Source: Cherax quadricarinatus
Lineage: Eukaryota; Arthropoda; Malacostraca; Decapoda; Parastacidae
DNA length: 64,000 bases
Assembly (NCBI RefSeq): GCF_038502225.1
Contig: NC_091353.1
Location: 1,261,312-1,325,311, forward strand
Direction: 5' to 3'
Shown piece after piece: positions 33,285-43,885 of this stretch; positions within the stretch are counted from its first letter, which is position 1, and each line of letters opens with the position of its first letter. The notes beneath the pieces are model-generated. The model was not told the origin of the DNA, searched no databases, and worked only from the letters and a program-made list of their open reading frames with translations. Both the position numbers and the translations under genes were made by a program.

Positions 33285-33630
33285 ATGGTTTAGAAACCCG
33301 ACAAGTTGATGAATGAGACACTTGTGTAACACTTAGGGATCTTTACTGTGGAAACGTTTCGCCAGCCATTGCTTCCTCGGTCTAATACAGAGAAGAGTGG
33401 AAGATGGTAAGTTGGAGGTAAACAGTCCATCAGCGTGGAGTCGATGTGTCCAGTCCAATCTTAATACAAACACATTATACGCGTGAAGAATTTCCTGTGT
33501 GAAGATCCTAAGATATTTTTGTATCTGACTGGAATTATATAAACGTTTTAGTCTGATAAAACCACTGTGTGGCGAAACGTTTCCACAATGAAGATACCCA
33601 GTGTTGTTCAAGTCTCTCAGTCATCAACTA
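33285..33630. mobile_element. HHR fold-back element E9 (degenerate)
   Basis: Left arm: AACCCGACAAGTTGATGAATGAGAC, GATCTTTACTGTGGAAACGT and CGCCAGCCATTGC. Right arm: ACCACTGTGTGGCGAAACGT, GAAGATACCCAGTGTTG and GTCATCAAC. The centre is largely unpaired. The plus heptamer is CTGATAA (33553-33559) and the minus one CCGAGGA, so neither ribozyme has a proper 3-8 pair. No flanking duplication found. Confidence 0.65.
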
Positions 33631-33890
33631 ATTAGTCTTTTAATCCATCATATTTTTCCTACAGTACAGTGCAGTATTTTTTCTGTACTTTAAAAGAAAA
33701 GAACTGAGTGAAGATGATAATAACAGCTGAGTACTAACAAATATTAGTACTTACAGAGCTATTAACTCTAACAGTGGTAGGAATTAATTTTTACTCTTGA
33801 TGACGCTTTCTAACAGGACCTACAAAGAGGAAATGGTATGGTGATACCGACAAGATGTGGAAAAAGACACTTATGTACAGTTCAGGGCAT

Positions 33891-33980
<90 letters not shown>
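33891..33980. repeat. (TAC)n microsatellite
   Basis: 30 TAC units inside E10, starting at the point where the left arm stops. Confidence 0.97.
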
Positions 33981-33984
<4 letters not shown>

Positions 33985-34097
33985 TCTACCCACGCGTCAC
34001 CTCACCTGACTCCTGCCACTATATATATATATATATATGTGGTCAGTCCATCAATCTTGAATAGAATACATACATATGTTTTCTTAGTTTTCTCTGT

Positions 34098-34140
34098 ATT
34101 AGGACTGAAGAAGCCACTCGTGGCGAAACGTTTCCTTTAA
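34098..34140 (+). ncRNA. Hammerhead ribozyme (E10)
   Basis: Core CTGAAGA 34105-34111, stem II GCCA/TGGC (loop CTCG), GAAA 34125-34128, ACGT, cleavage after GTT; stem I AGGA/TCCT, four pairs. Confidence 0.72.
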
Positions 34141-34245
34141 TAAATGTCCTGAACTGTACATAAGTGTCTTTTTCCACAGGACCTTCAAAGTTTGTACCAA
34201 CACACACGAACTCTCTCTCTCTCACTTTCTGTCTCTTCACACACA

Positions 34246-34247
34246 AT

Positions 34248-34288
<41 letters not shown>

Positions 34289-35451
34289 CACACAGAGATC
34301 TGGTAGAAGAACCAGGGAGGAAAGACTGGGAGTTAGAGCTCCAAAAAAGGGAGGAAGAGTGGGGAAGGAAGATAGTAGAGCTTGGTAAGAAAATGGAGGA
34401 GCGGATAGCTGAAGAGTGCAGGAAGTGGGAAGTACAGGCCTTAGCAGCAGAAGCTAGGATACAGTGCTTAGAAGAGAAACTGCAAAGCCTGAAACAGATT
34501 AGAGAGACAAATGACAATTCAGACGTGACATCAGGAAATTCAAAGTCAGGCGCAGACAAGGGGATGGTAAGCAACAACGGAGACATGCCGTACAGGAAGG
34601 CCCTATCAGACCCACGTGGGGCCAGGGAAAAGACGACGAGCACACTGAGATCAAACGACAGGTCTGAAGACAATGATGGAAATTCAGAGTCAGGCGCAGA
34701 CAAGGGGATGGTAAGCAACAACGGAGACATGCCGTACACGAAGGACCTATCAGACCCACGTGGGGCCAGGGAAAAGACGATGAGCACACTAAGATCAAGC
34801 GACAGGTCCGAAGAAAATGAAGGTTTGTTATATGCAGAGGTTCTAACAGCCAACTGCAGTAGCAAGGGACAGCTGGCCAGGAAAGACAGTCCACTGAGAA
34901 TAGATGTTTCAGATATGACAGGGACTGAAGGCAAGAACATGTCAATGGAAGGAAACAAAATGCCTCAGAGGAAGCAGATGGAGACTCAGTGGGAGGAGGA
35001 AAGGGCGAGGTCAGTTTTTGTGTACGGGCTCCAAGAAGCCAAGGGGGCCAACTTTGAAGAAATAAAACAGGAGGAGAAAAAAATGATTGAAGGCATCATG
35101 AAAACAATAGGGGAGGGCAATATGACCCAGGTGACAAATTTTCAGAGAATTGGGTGGTTTGCGAGTGGAAGGATACGGCCTGTCAGAGTAACTTTCAAGG
35201 AAGAATCAGTTCGAATCAGGATTCTGCAAGAGAAAGCAAGACTGAGAGACAAAGAGGGGTACCAGAGAGTATACCTCGACCGCGACAGAACACAAGAAGA
35301 AAGGACTACACTGAAAGAGAGGGTACAGAGACGCAAGGAGGAACGAGAAGCAATGAAAATGAGCAGGACCCAGACACAGGAGGAAGGGCAAACACACCCC
35401 ACAGAATCTCCCACCAAAAGACCCCACCCGCGACATTCCCAACGCAACTGA
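34246..35451 (+). CDS. LINE ORF1 protein
   Basis: Open frame of about 400 codons; native sequence starts at 34294 (RDLVEEPGRKDWELELQKRE), while the only upstream ATG lies at the edge of the (CA)n tract and adds His/Thr repeats. Residues from about 20-80 form a coiled coil (KKMEERIAEECRKWEVQALA). Next comes a 48-residue in-frame tandem duplication (GNSKSGADKGMVSNNGDMPY... then GNSESGADKGMVSNNGDMPY...), 144 bp apart at 34537 and 34681. The last 150 residues are the RRM-like part: RSVFVYGLQEAKG, QVTNFQRIGW, RPVRVTFKEESVRIRILQEK, RVYLDRDRTQEERTTLKERV, then a basic tail. ORF1 proteins bind element RNA and act as chaperones. It overlaps ORF2 by about 300 bp in a different frame. Confidence 0.85.
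34250..34293. repeat. (CA)n/(TA)n at LINE 5' junction
   Basis: CA units with an embedded TATATATA, immediately before the first LINE base. It creates an in-frame run of Thr/His codons ahead of ORF1. Confidence 0.93.
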
Positions 35452-38400
35452 GCAACCTATACTCCAACCCACTCACTGTTCCCTCTGCCACCAACCCCCA
35501 TATCACAAACCTCACCCCAACAGCTGTCCCTTATGGGCATTCTGACCCCACCCCCATCAACACATACCCCACCTACACCACAGCCCCATATAGGCCCCCA
35601 CCAAGGCTCTCCCTCCCCCAACCCCAATATACTTGCATGACCACAATGATAGAAAAGAAACTAAAGGTTTGGTACACAAATGCGGATGGAATAATGAATA
35701 AACATGAGGAGTGGAATGAAAGAATCAGTGAAAAATCCCCAGACATCATAGCAGTCACAGAAACAAAACTCGCTGAGATAATAACAGACACAATCTTCCC
35801 AACAGGATATCAGATCCTGAGGAAAGATAGAAGGAGTAGAGAGGGAGGAGGGGTTGCACTGCTCATAAAACACCAATGGGGATTTGAGGAAATGGAAGGC
35901 ATGGACATGATTGGAGAAAGAGACTACATTGTAGGTACAATTCAGTCCGGAGAACATAAAGTAGTCATTGGAGTGATGTATAACCCACCACAGAACTGCA
36001 GGAGGCCAAGAGAGGAGTACGAAGAAAACAACAGGGTGATGGTGGACACACTGGCTGAGGTGGCAAGAAGAGCTCACTCGAGCAGAGCAAAGTTACTGGT
36101 AATGGGCGATTTCAACCACAGGGAGATCGACTGGGAAAACCTGGAGCCACATGGGGGTCCCGAAACATGGAGAGCCAAGATGATGGATGTGGTACTTGAA
36201 AACCTCATGCATCAACATGTCAGGGACACAACCAGAGAGAGAGGGGAGGATGAGCCAGCAAGACTGGATCTTGTGTTCACCCTGAGCAGTTCAGACATCG
36301 AGGACATCACTTACGAGAGGCCCCTTGGAGCTAGCGATCATGTGGTTCTGAGTTTTGACTATATAGTAGAGTTACAAGTGGAGAAGGTAACAGGAACTGA
36401 AGGGGACAGGCCAAACTATAAAAGGGGGGACTACACAGGTATGAGAAACTTCCTGCAGGAGGTTCAGTGGGACAGAGAAATGGTAGGAAAATCAGTAAAC
36501 GAGATGATGGAATATGTGGCAACAAAGTGCAAGGAGGCAGAGGAAAGTTTTGTTCCCAAGGGAAACAGAAATAATAGGAAGACCAAGACGAGTCCTTGGT
36601 TTACCCGAAGGTGTAGGGAGGCAAAAGCTAAGTGCAACAGAGAATGGAAAAGGTACAGGAGGCATAGGACCCAGGAAAACAAGGAGATTAGTAGAAGAGC
36701 CAGAAACGAGTATGCGCAGATAAGGAGGGAGGCCCAGAGACAGTATGAAAACGACATAGCATCGAAAGTCAAATCTGACCCGAAACTGCTGTATAGCCAC
36801 ATTAGGAAGAAGACAACAGTCAAGGACCAGGTGATAAGGCTGAGGAAAGAAGGTGGAGAACTCACAAGAAACGATCAAGAGGTATGTGAGGAGCTCAACA
36901 CGAGATTTAAGGAAGTATTTACAGTAGAGACAGGAAGGACTCTGGGGGGACAGACCAGATGGGGACACCAACAAGGAATACACCAACAAGTGTTGGACGA
37001 CATACATACAGATGAGGAGGAGGTGAAGAAACTGCTAAGGGACATCGATACCTCAAAGGCAATGGGACCGGACAACATCTCTCCATGGGTCCTTAGAGAG
37101 GGAGCAGATATGTTGTGCGTACCACTTACCACAATCTTCAACACATCCCTGGAAACTGGGCAACTACCTGAGGTATGGAAGACAGCAAATGTAGTTCCCA
37201 TTTTCAAAAAAGGAGACAGAAAAGAGGCACTAAACTATAGACCTGTGTCATTGACGTGTATAGTATGCAAAATTATGGAGAAGATTATCAGGAGGAGAGT
37301 GGTGGAGCACCTGGAACGGAACAGGAGTATAAATGCCAACCAGCACGGATTCACGGAAGGCAAATCCTGTGTCACAAACCTTCTGGAGTTTTATGATAAA
37401 ATAACAGAAGTAAGACAAGAGAGAGAGGGGTGGGTTGATTGCATCTTCTTGGACTGCAAGAAGGCCTTTGACACAGTTCCTCACAAGAGATTAGTGCAGA
37501 AGCTAGAGCATCAGGCGCATATAACAGGAAGGGCACTGCAATGGATCAGAGAATACCTGACAGGGAGGCAACAACGAGTCATGGTACGTAATGATGTATC
37601 ACAGTGGGCACCTGTGACGAGCGGGGTCCCACAGGGGTCGGTCCTAGGACCAGTGCTATTTTTGGTATATGTGAACGACATGACGGAAGGGTTAGACTCA
37701 GAAGTGTCCCTGTTTGCAGATGATGTGAAGTTAATGAGGAGAATTAAATCTGATGAGGACCAGGCAGGACTTCAAAGAGACCTGGACAGACTGGACACCT
37801 GGTCCAGCAAATGGCTTCTCGAATTTAATCCTGCCAAATGCAAAGTCATGAAGATAGGGGAAGGGCACAGAAGACCACAGACAGAGTATAGGCTAGGTGG
37901 CCAAAGACTGCAAACCTCACTCAAGGAGAAAGATCTTGGGGTGAGTATAACACCGAGCATGTCTCCGGAAGCACACATCAATCAGATAACTGCTGCAGCA
38001 TATGGGCGCCTGGCAAACCTGAGAACAGCATTCCGACACCTTAGTAAGGAATCATTCAAGACACTGTACACCGTGTATGTCAGGCCCATACTGGAGTATG
38101 CAGCACCTGTTTGGAACCCGCACTTGATAAAGCACGTCAAGAAACTAGAGAAAGTACAAAGGTTTGCAACAAGGTTAGTTCCAGAGCTAAGGGGAATGTC
38201 CTATGAAGAAAGATTAAGGGAAATCGGCCTGACGACACTGGAGGACAGGAGGGTCAGGGGAGACATGATAACGACATATAAAATACTGCGTGGAATAGAC
38301 AAGGTGGACAAGGACAGGATGTTCCAGGGAGGGGACACAGAAACAAGAGGCCACAATTGGAAGTTGAAGACACAAATGAGTCAGGGAGATAGTAGGAAGT

Positions 38401-38528
38401 ATTTCTTCAGTCATAGAGTTGTAAGGCAGTGGAATAGCCTAGAAAATGACGTAGTGGAGGCAGGAACCATACACAGTTTTAAGACGAGGTTTGATAAAGC
38501 TCATGGAGCGGGGAGAGAGAGGGTCTAG
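35154..38528 (+). CDS. LINE ORF2: APE-type endonuclease and reverse transcriptase
   Basis: An uninterrupted 1124-codon frame, -1 relative to ORF1. The first 160 residues are Pro/Thr-rich linker, partly overlapping ORF1; the first strong internal start is the Met before EKKLKVWYTNADG (about 35637). EN: KVWYTNADGI, AVTETKL, GGGVALLIKH, VIGVMYNPPQN, LVMGDFNHREIDWE, ARLDLVF, LGASDHVVLSF, so every catalytic residue is present. RT: NYRPVSLT, QHGFTEGKSCVTNLLEF, FLDCKKAFDTVPH, GVPQGSVLGPVLFLVYVND, LFADDVKLMR. The carboxy end FFSHRVVRQWNSLENDVVEA is typical of CR1/L2-group proteins. It nicks DNA and copies its own RNA there. With frame and motifs complete, this copy could still be active. Confidence 0.94.
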   Translation: MVCEWKDTACQSNFQGRISSNQDSARESKTERQRGVPESIPRPRQNTRRKDYTEREGTETQGGTRSNENEQDPDTGGRANTPHRISHQKTPPATFPTQLSNLYSNPLTVPSATNPHITNLTPTAVPYGHSDPTPINTYPTYTTAPYRPPPRLSLPQPQYTCMTTMIEKKLKVWYTNADGIMNKHEEWNERISEKSPDIIAVTETKLAEIITDTIFPTGYQILRKDRRSREGGGVALLIKHQWGFEEMEGMDMIGERDYIVGTIQSGEHKVVIGVMYNPPQNCRRPREEYEENNRVMVDTLAEVARRAHSSRAKLLVMGDFNHREIDWENLEPHGGPETWRAKMMDVVLENLMHQHVRDTTRERGEDEPARLDLVFTLSSSDIEDITYERPLGASDHVVLSFDYIVELQVEKVTGTEGDRPNYKRGDYTGMRNFLQEVQWDREMVGKSVNEMMEYVATKCKEAEESFVPKGNRNNRKTKTSPWFTRRCREAKAKCNREWKRYRRHRTQENKEISRRARNEYAQIRREAQRQYENDIASKVKSDPKLLYSHIRKKTTVKDQVIRLRKEGGELTRNDQEVCEELNTRFKEVFTVETGRTLGGQTRWGHQQGIHQQVLDDIHTDEEEVKKLLRDIDTSKAMGPDNISPWVLREGADMLCVPLTTIFNTSLETGQLPEVWKTANVVPIFKKGDRKEALNYRPVSLTCIVCKIMEKIIRRRVVEHLERNRSINANQHGFTEGKSCVTNLLEFYDKITEVRQEREGWVDCIFLDCKKAFDTVPHKRLVQKLEHQAHITGRALQWIREYLTGRQQRVMVRNDVSQWAPVTSGVPQGSVLGPVLFLVYVNDMTEGLDSEVSLFADDVKLMRRIKSDEDQAGLQRDLDRLDTWSSKWLLEFNPAKCKVMKIGEGHRRPQTEYRLGGQRLQTSLKEKDLGVSITPSMSPEAHINQITAAAYGRLANLRTAFRHLSKESFKTLYTVYVRPILEYAAPVWNPHLIKHVKKLEKVQRFATRLVPELRGMSYEERLREIGLTTLEDRRVRGDMITTYKILRGIDKVDKDRMFQGGDTETRGHNWKLKTQMSQGDSRKYFFSHRVVRQWNSLENDVVEAGTIHSFKTRFDKAHGAGRERV

Positions 38529-38608
38529 TAGCAACCGGTGAAGAGGCGGGGCCAGGAGCTAGGACTCGACCCCTGCAACCACAAATAGGTGAGTACAAAT
38601 AGGTGAGT
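38529..38608 (+). repeat. LINE 3' UTR and 14-bp terminal repeats
   Basis: AGAGGCGGGGCCAGGAGCTA, ACTCGACCCCTGCAACCAC, then AAATAGGTGAGTAC units. The same tail closes the copies at 8623, 31836, 56873 and 57075, and in the latter four it runs directly into (CA)n/(TG)n. Confidence 0.9.
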
Positions 38609-38616
38609 ACACAGAG

Positions 38617-40912
38617 GAGAAGGAACATCAGCGACCAGCGAGGGGACCGAAGGGAAGGAAGGAGTTATCGTCGAGCCCTTATAAGGCCACCGAAGTACCC
38701 TGGAAATGTTAAAGAGTGAAAGGGGCATGCCGCTGAGAACACGAACAACAGTCAGAGAGGAGACTGAAGGCAAGGAATGGTAAGGAAAACAGTAATGGAG
38801 ATATTTAAATCGGTCCCAGAAATACCGAGGGGAAATGAAATGGGAAGAGGATAGGGAGAGGTCACTCTATATTCATGGGCTTCAGGAGGTCAAAAGGATG
38901 ACATACGAAGAAATACAAACCAGCTGGCTACAATAAGATTCATCCAACTATGTATATTTACAGCACAGGAAAGTTAGCATAGGCACCATTGTGACCACAA
39001 ATACACCACAGTGGTGCCCGTGCTAACCTTCCAATGGTATATAAATATACGTAGGTGGATGAATCTTTTTGTAGCTAGCTGGCCCAGTGGCTGACACGTC
39101 GGTTTGGAGTTTTACAAAAAAAATCGTCCAATTAAATTAATTTTCAAGACAGGAACAGTGGAAAAACAGGATCTTGCAGCATAAACTAAGGCTAAAGAAC
39201 TCGCTAAAATACCAGAGGATGTACCTTGACCATGGTAGAACATGAACAGAATGAAAGAAACAGAGCAAATGCACAATAATTCAAGAAGCAGAAGAGAGAG
39301 AGAGAGACAAGCATAGAGAATGGTAGGAGAGCACAAACTTTGGAGGACCAGCACACACAGCCACCCACAAAACTACCCACAACCCCAACCCTCAACCCCA
39401 TCCCCCACCAAAACCAAACACAATAACCCAAGACAAACCACACTCCACACTTTGAGCTGCCACCCCTTCCCCTCCCATCACAAACTCCACCCTCACAGCA
39501 ACCTCCCATAGCATCCTGTTAGGTCTCCCACTCCCCCAGCTCCCACAAATCCCCCAAAATACAGTAAAGAAAAAGAAGCTGAAAGTATGGTACACCAACG
39601 CAGACAGAATAACAAATAAGTGTGAAGAGTGGCACGAAAGATTCAGCAAACTTAACAATCACGAATACGAGGATTACAGTCATGATAAAAGATGTGATCT
39701 TTTCAAGTGGATATCAGATAATAAGGAAAGGTGGAAGGAACAGAGAGGAAGGAGTTCCATTGCTCATCAGAAACCAGTGGAGTTTTGAGGGGTTGTAAGG
39801 AAGTGACAGAAGGGAAGCAAGGTACCACATAATAAGAACACTTCATTCAGACTGGAGGGTCTCAAGATTGTGATTACCACAGAACAGCAAGAGGCCAAGA
39901 CAAGAATTTGATGAGAGCAACAGAGCAATGGTGGACTCATTAGCTGACGTAGCCAGAAGGGTTCATAAGGGTAGGGCAAAGTTGCCAGTTGTGGGTGATT
40001 CCAGTCACAAGGAGATTGAATGGGAAAACCTTGAGCTACACAGGGGACCAGAATCGTAGAGGGCTAAGATAATGGTGCAGGAAAACCTCATGCATCACCA
40101 TGTTAGGGACACTACCAGAGAGAGAGAGGAGAGGACGACCCAGCAAGGATGGTGATCACTGGTCCTGAGCTTCGAATACATTGTAGAGATAATAATGGAG
40201 AGTGAAGCAGAATGAGAAGGATGGGAGAAGCCAAACTACAAAAGAAAGGACCATGTAGGCATGAGGTATTTCTTGCATGAGGTGCTGTGGGGAGCAGAAA
40301 TGTAGGGAAAGAGTAAATGAAACGATGGAACACGTGACTGCAAAGTGCAGGGAGGTAGAGTTCATACACAAATGCAAAACAAACGATAGGAAGAGCAGAA
40401 TGAGCCCTCGGTTCACCCAAAGGTGTAGAGAGGCCAAAGCTAAGTGTGCTAGAGCATGGAAAAAGTATAGAAGAAAAAGGACCCAGGAAAATAAGGAGAC
40501 GAGCCAAAGAGCCAGAAACGAGTATGAATAGATGAGGATGCAGGACCAGCGGCCGACATAGCATCAAAAGCCAAATCTGTCCAAAAGTTTTTGTACAATC
40601 AAATCAGGAGGAAAACAACAGTCAAGCACCAGGTAATCAGGCTGAGGAAGAAGAGAGGATTGCAAGAAACTACTAAGAAGTATGTGAGGAGCTGAAAACG
40701 AGATTTACGGAGGTATTTTCAGTAGAGACAGAAAGGCTTCCAGCAAAAAGGGATGGTAGGATACAACAACAATTTCTTGACACACTGCATACAACCTCAG
40801 AGGCGGTGAGACTGTAAAACATCATGGGCCTTGAGCGATTGCCATTAACAACAATCTTCAACACATCTATCGTAACTAGGCAACCACTGAAGTGTGGAAA
40901 ACAGTATAGTCT
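38617..40912 (+). pseudogene. Decayed CR1-like LINE (ORF1 to early RT)
   Basis: Aligns in order with the intact copy just upstream: GACTGAAGGCAAGGAATGG (ORF1 middle), TCACTCTATATTCATGGGCT (SLYIHGLQE), ATGTACCTTGACCATGGTAG near 39220 (YLDHGR), AAGTATGGTACACCAACGCA near 39580 (VWYTNAD), GATTCCAGTCACAAGGAGAT near 40000 (DSSHKEIEWE, catalytic Asp kept but Phe-Asn lost), AGAGCCAGAAACGAGTATG near 40505 and TGTGGAAAACAGTAT at 40900. It stops just before the RT motifs. Many stops. A MITE is inserted at about 38922-39082. Confidence 0.85.
38922..39082. mobile_element. Fold-back MITE inserted in the LINE remnant
   Basis: Left arm AGCTGGCTACAATAAGATTC, CATCCAACTATGTATATTTA (38922-38960) is the reverse complement, with few changes, of 39041-39082. 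An inner hairpin GGCACCATTGTG/CACAGTGGTGCC sits in the centre. Directly after it comes an A-box-like piece (GGCCCAGTGGCTGACACG) like the SINE head at 22954. Confidence 0.7.
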
Positions 40913-41143
40913 GATTAGACCAGCAAAACCCCGAGAGATTGCAAGAGCTGCGTGACTTCGGTAAAAAGTTGTGAGCGTCCTAATATTTTTTTATATTTAT
41001 AAATTATGTAAGGCTACTCTGAGATGGTTACTTTGCCTTTCTGTGAGATGTTTCTTCTCTTCTCACTCGTCACCTCAGAGACTACAGCCAGCCTGGTTCA
41101 CCGAGTCTTAAAATGTTCACTGAAGTCTGCGTTTTAACTATAT

Positions 41144-41215
41144 TACAGTAGAGATAACCAACTGTTGCACATGTGACTTACACATCAACTTGTCGGTATT
41201 TTATAATATATTCAT
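41144..41215 (+). repeat. HHR family tail fragment starting at the cleavage site
   Basis: TTACAGTAGAGATAACC, AACTGTTGCACATGTGACTT and ACTTGTCGGTATTTTATA match the tail of family members downstream of the ribozyme cleavage site (TACAATAAAGATACCC, GTTGCACATGTGTCT, CTTGTCGGTATTGTATA). No ribozyme core precedes it: the homology begins within about two bases of the predicted cleavage point. Confidence 0.65.
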
Positions 41216-41487
41216 CATATACTGCACAGTTTTGCAATGTGCCTCTCATTAGGGTTCAAGTCTATTATACCGTGAGTGTCTGTCTTTAATTTATTGTGAT
41301 TGAATTTTTTGTTCATTCTGTGACTATTTTATGCCACATTAGGCCACTGCAGCATCACTGGTTACACTCTCCTACCTCTTGTTCGATGCTCTTATACATT
41401 GTATGCATATATTATCTGTTATTCACATTTGTAATATGTTTTAATTTAATTAGGTAATATTTCGTTTCTGTTTGTTTCATATTTAAG

Positions 41488-42170
41488 AGAATAGGGAGGC
41501 AAACATAATAGTGAGGAATGAGTATACAGACGAGAAGAGAAGCCGAAAGTCAGTTTGAGAATGGCATAACAGCAAAAACCATATCAGAGGTATTTAAGAA
41601 AGATCACTGCACCGTCCCCGAGGTAAGAGGAATAGTGCCAGAATGCAAGGTTGAAATGTTTATTGAGCACCTACTGTACCAGAGGAGAAAGTAATGAAAC
41701 ATTTAAAACAAACACATCGAAAACTACTGGTCCTGATGGTACATAACCACCATGGATACTGAAATACTGAAAGGAGGAGCAGAAGAACTGTTTGAATCTA
41801 TACGAATCATTTGCTTATCCCTGGAGATGGAAGACAAAGCAGACAGCTGGAAAACAGCAGGGAGACACCAGACAAAATTTTACGCTAGCATTACTGGCAT
41901 GTATACTGTCCGAGATATTTGGAAAGAGAAGCAGGGAAAGACTGGTTGAGCTATCTAGGAAGATTAACGTTTTTTACAGAAAGAATTAGACAGTGTTCCA
42001 ACTAGAGATTGGTTTACCAAATTAGAGGATCAGTTTTTAGACTTTTCTTTCTCGAGGAATTGACTCGTATGGTTCATTGCTTGCTAAAAACGTAAAAATA
42101 AGAATACAGATTGAAGAGGATAGAGACAGGCTACATGTATATCTGGAAAAACTGAAAGAATAATCTAGGA
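41488..42170 (+). pseudogene. Decayed LINE fragment, linker to early RT
   Basis: GTGAGGAATGAGTATACAGA, TGAGAATGGCATAACAGCAA (matching YENDIASK coding) and CATCGAAAACTACTGGTCCT, GATGGTACATAACC (matching TSKAMGPDNISPW) align with the intact LINE, then GGAAAACAGCAG (WKTA). More divergent than the other copies, so possibly a separate subfamily. Confidence 0.6.
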
Positions 42171-42206
42171 GGTGGTTACTGGACTTACACATCATAGCAG
42201 AGAAGT

Positions 42207-42302
42207 TATAAACCCTTTACCAGGCCTGGAGAGGGGTGATCACCCTTTTCCACTCTTGGTAAAGGGGTGATTACCCTTTCCCAGGCCTGGTGAAGGGTTT
42301 TA
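42207..42302. repeat. 95-bp imperfect palindrome
   Basis: AAACCCTTTACCAGGCCTGG pairs with CCAGGCCTGGTGAAGGGTTT; inside, GGGGTGATCACCCTTTTCC faces GGTAAAGGGGTGATTACCC. It would form a strong hairpin. Not a clear terminator or gene. Confidence 0.8.
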
Positions 42303-43521
42303 AGTATCAACAACACGAATCTGAGGGTCAGTAAGTATCGTAGTATAATTTCTTTGGTCTCAACACTGACGTGAGCCTAGTATTTGAGAGAATATCTTCC
42401 ATATGATTTTGATATCTCTCTTTATTTCTTAGAATCAACTGGCATATTACAGTTGTTTAGTTGTCTTTATAAACATGTTAAGTGCTGAAGTATATTTTTT
42501 CCTAATTTTTAGGAGAATTAAACCGATTTTATATTGCTTTTCAGTGGATTTGAGAATGTTGATTAGCCAAGGGATGTTTTAGGATTTTTGTTGTTTTTAA
42601 TGTTTATTAAAGAGGCACTGAATTGTTTGGAAAAAAACTTTGACATGTGAGTGAAAATCTCGATCATTATTGATTTTTCTAGTCTAATCAATGTTATCTA
42701 TTGACGTATTAAAAGTTATTGACTGGCACCTCCTCATGGAGCCCGAATGAAACAAAGGTATCAGTTGGTGATTTGGTTATATCGATAACAAAGAAGACTT
42801 GGTAATAATCAGTTGTGTAGTAAGTTCACAGAGCTGTTACAGGTGACTAAATGTAGTCAAGATAAATGGTAAAGCGTCAGCGATTCGTGTGAGTTTCGTT
42901 ACTGAGGTACAAGTAGGCTACCCATTATATATTTTTCAGGACGACAGCCATTTTATGGTCTTCGTTAGAAAAGATTGATGTTTAAGTTTTTTGTTTGTGA
43001 CTTCATCTGTAAGTTTATCCTCAAAGGTGCCTATGTTGGAATGTGTTGAATCTATAAACTGGTCGTATTTCTAATGGAGCACTCATGTTATTAGCTGTTA
43101 ATTAAATAATTGTGTATTTTCCCTGTTCATCTCCGGTTTATATTACCTCCACCATTCATTCATGCTTCCACTCTTATCTAACGAAGTTTTCCCTTATGAT
43201 ATCTATCTAACAGACAGGAAAGAATATAATACGCTTGAAAATGCACTTTTCATTAACAAGGGCGCAAATTTATTTCATTAAACTGGTGGTGGTACATTTC
43301 TAGTCCTGTCCAGTCTAAAACTCGTTTTTAAAATTTCACGCAAAACTTTAAATATCGTTATTGTTTTTTATTAAAAATCAGAGAAAGCGAATAATTTGTA
43401 GGCAACCAACCAAGTGGGATTAATGACAATTGTTGTCTTGGGAATTGTTCCCGAGATTGCATGACAACTACGCTGTAGAGTGAATCCATGGCGTATTGAA
43501 CATTGCACAGTCTGCGAATCA

Positions 43522-43528
<7 letters not shown>
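42303..43528. other. No recognised feature
   Basis: About 1.2 kb AT-rich DNA without supported gene or repeat. Confidence 0.4.
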
Positions 43529-43576
<48 letters not shown>

Positions 43577-43611
43577 CAGACAGACAGACAGACAGACAGA
43601 GACAGACATAC
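43529..43611. repeat. (GA)n/(GACA)n microsatellite
   Basis: About 23 GA units followed by GACAGACAGACA repeats. Confidence 0.95.
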
Positions 43612-43885
43612 AGACTGAGAACCAGAAACGGAGAAAACGACAAAAACAGACAAACACCCGATAATAATACCATGTATCAGACAGACAAAGATTTACGGTT
43701 CACACCAGTAGAGTGTCAAACAGACGTTCAGTGATCAACCAGCAAGTGATGTAGAGCAGTGAGACACTATGACTGATGAACTGCAGTGAAATGACTCAAC
43801 AGTGAAACCCAGTGAATAGTGAAAATGAAATTGCTGATAAATAGTGTATGGTGATAGTTGACAGCCTCAGTGGTAAACTCAAGTA

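Larger units (their letters stand above)
33828..34176. mobile_element. HHR element E10 with (TAC)n interior and TSD
   Basis: Bounded by CAGGACCTACAAAG (33814-33827) and CAGGACCTTCAAAG (34177-34190), a 14-bp repeat with one mismatch. The left arm is only the tail (GATGTGGAAAAAGACACTTA, GTACAGTTCAGGGCAT); the right arm has the ribozyme and the same tail reversed. Between them lie (TAC)n, TATATA and GTCAGTCCATCAATCTTGA. It ends about 115 bp before the intact LINE. Confidence 0.82.
34294..38608 (+). mobile_element. CR1-like LINE, best-preserved copy
   Basis: Runs from the (CA)n junction through ORF1 and ORF2 to a 3' UTR (38529-38580) and two to three tail units of 14 bp (AAATAGGTGAGTAC). ACACAGAG occurs at 34290-34297 and 38609-38616 and could be an 8-bp target duplication. 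No 5' UTR or native ORF1 start is visible, so it is probably slightly 5'-truncated. Otherwise it is intact and could supply proteins in trans. Confidence 0.93.

Noticed and set aside
33855..34064. Poly-Tyr and poly-Thr frames
   Set aside because: Translation of (TAC)n inside fold-back element E10.
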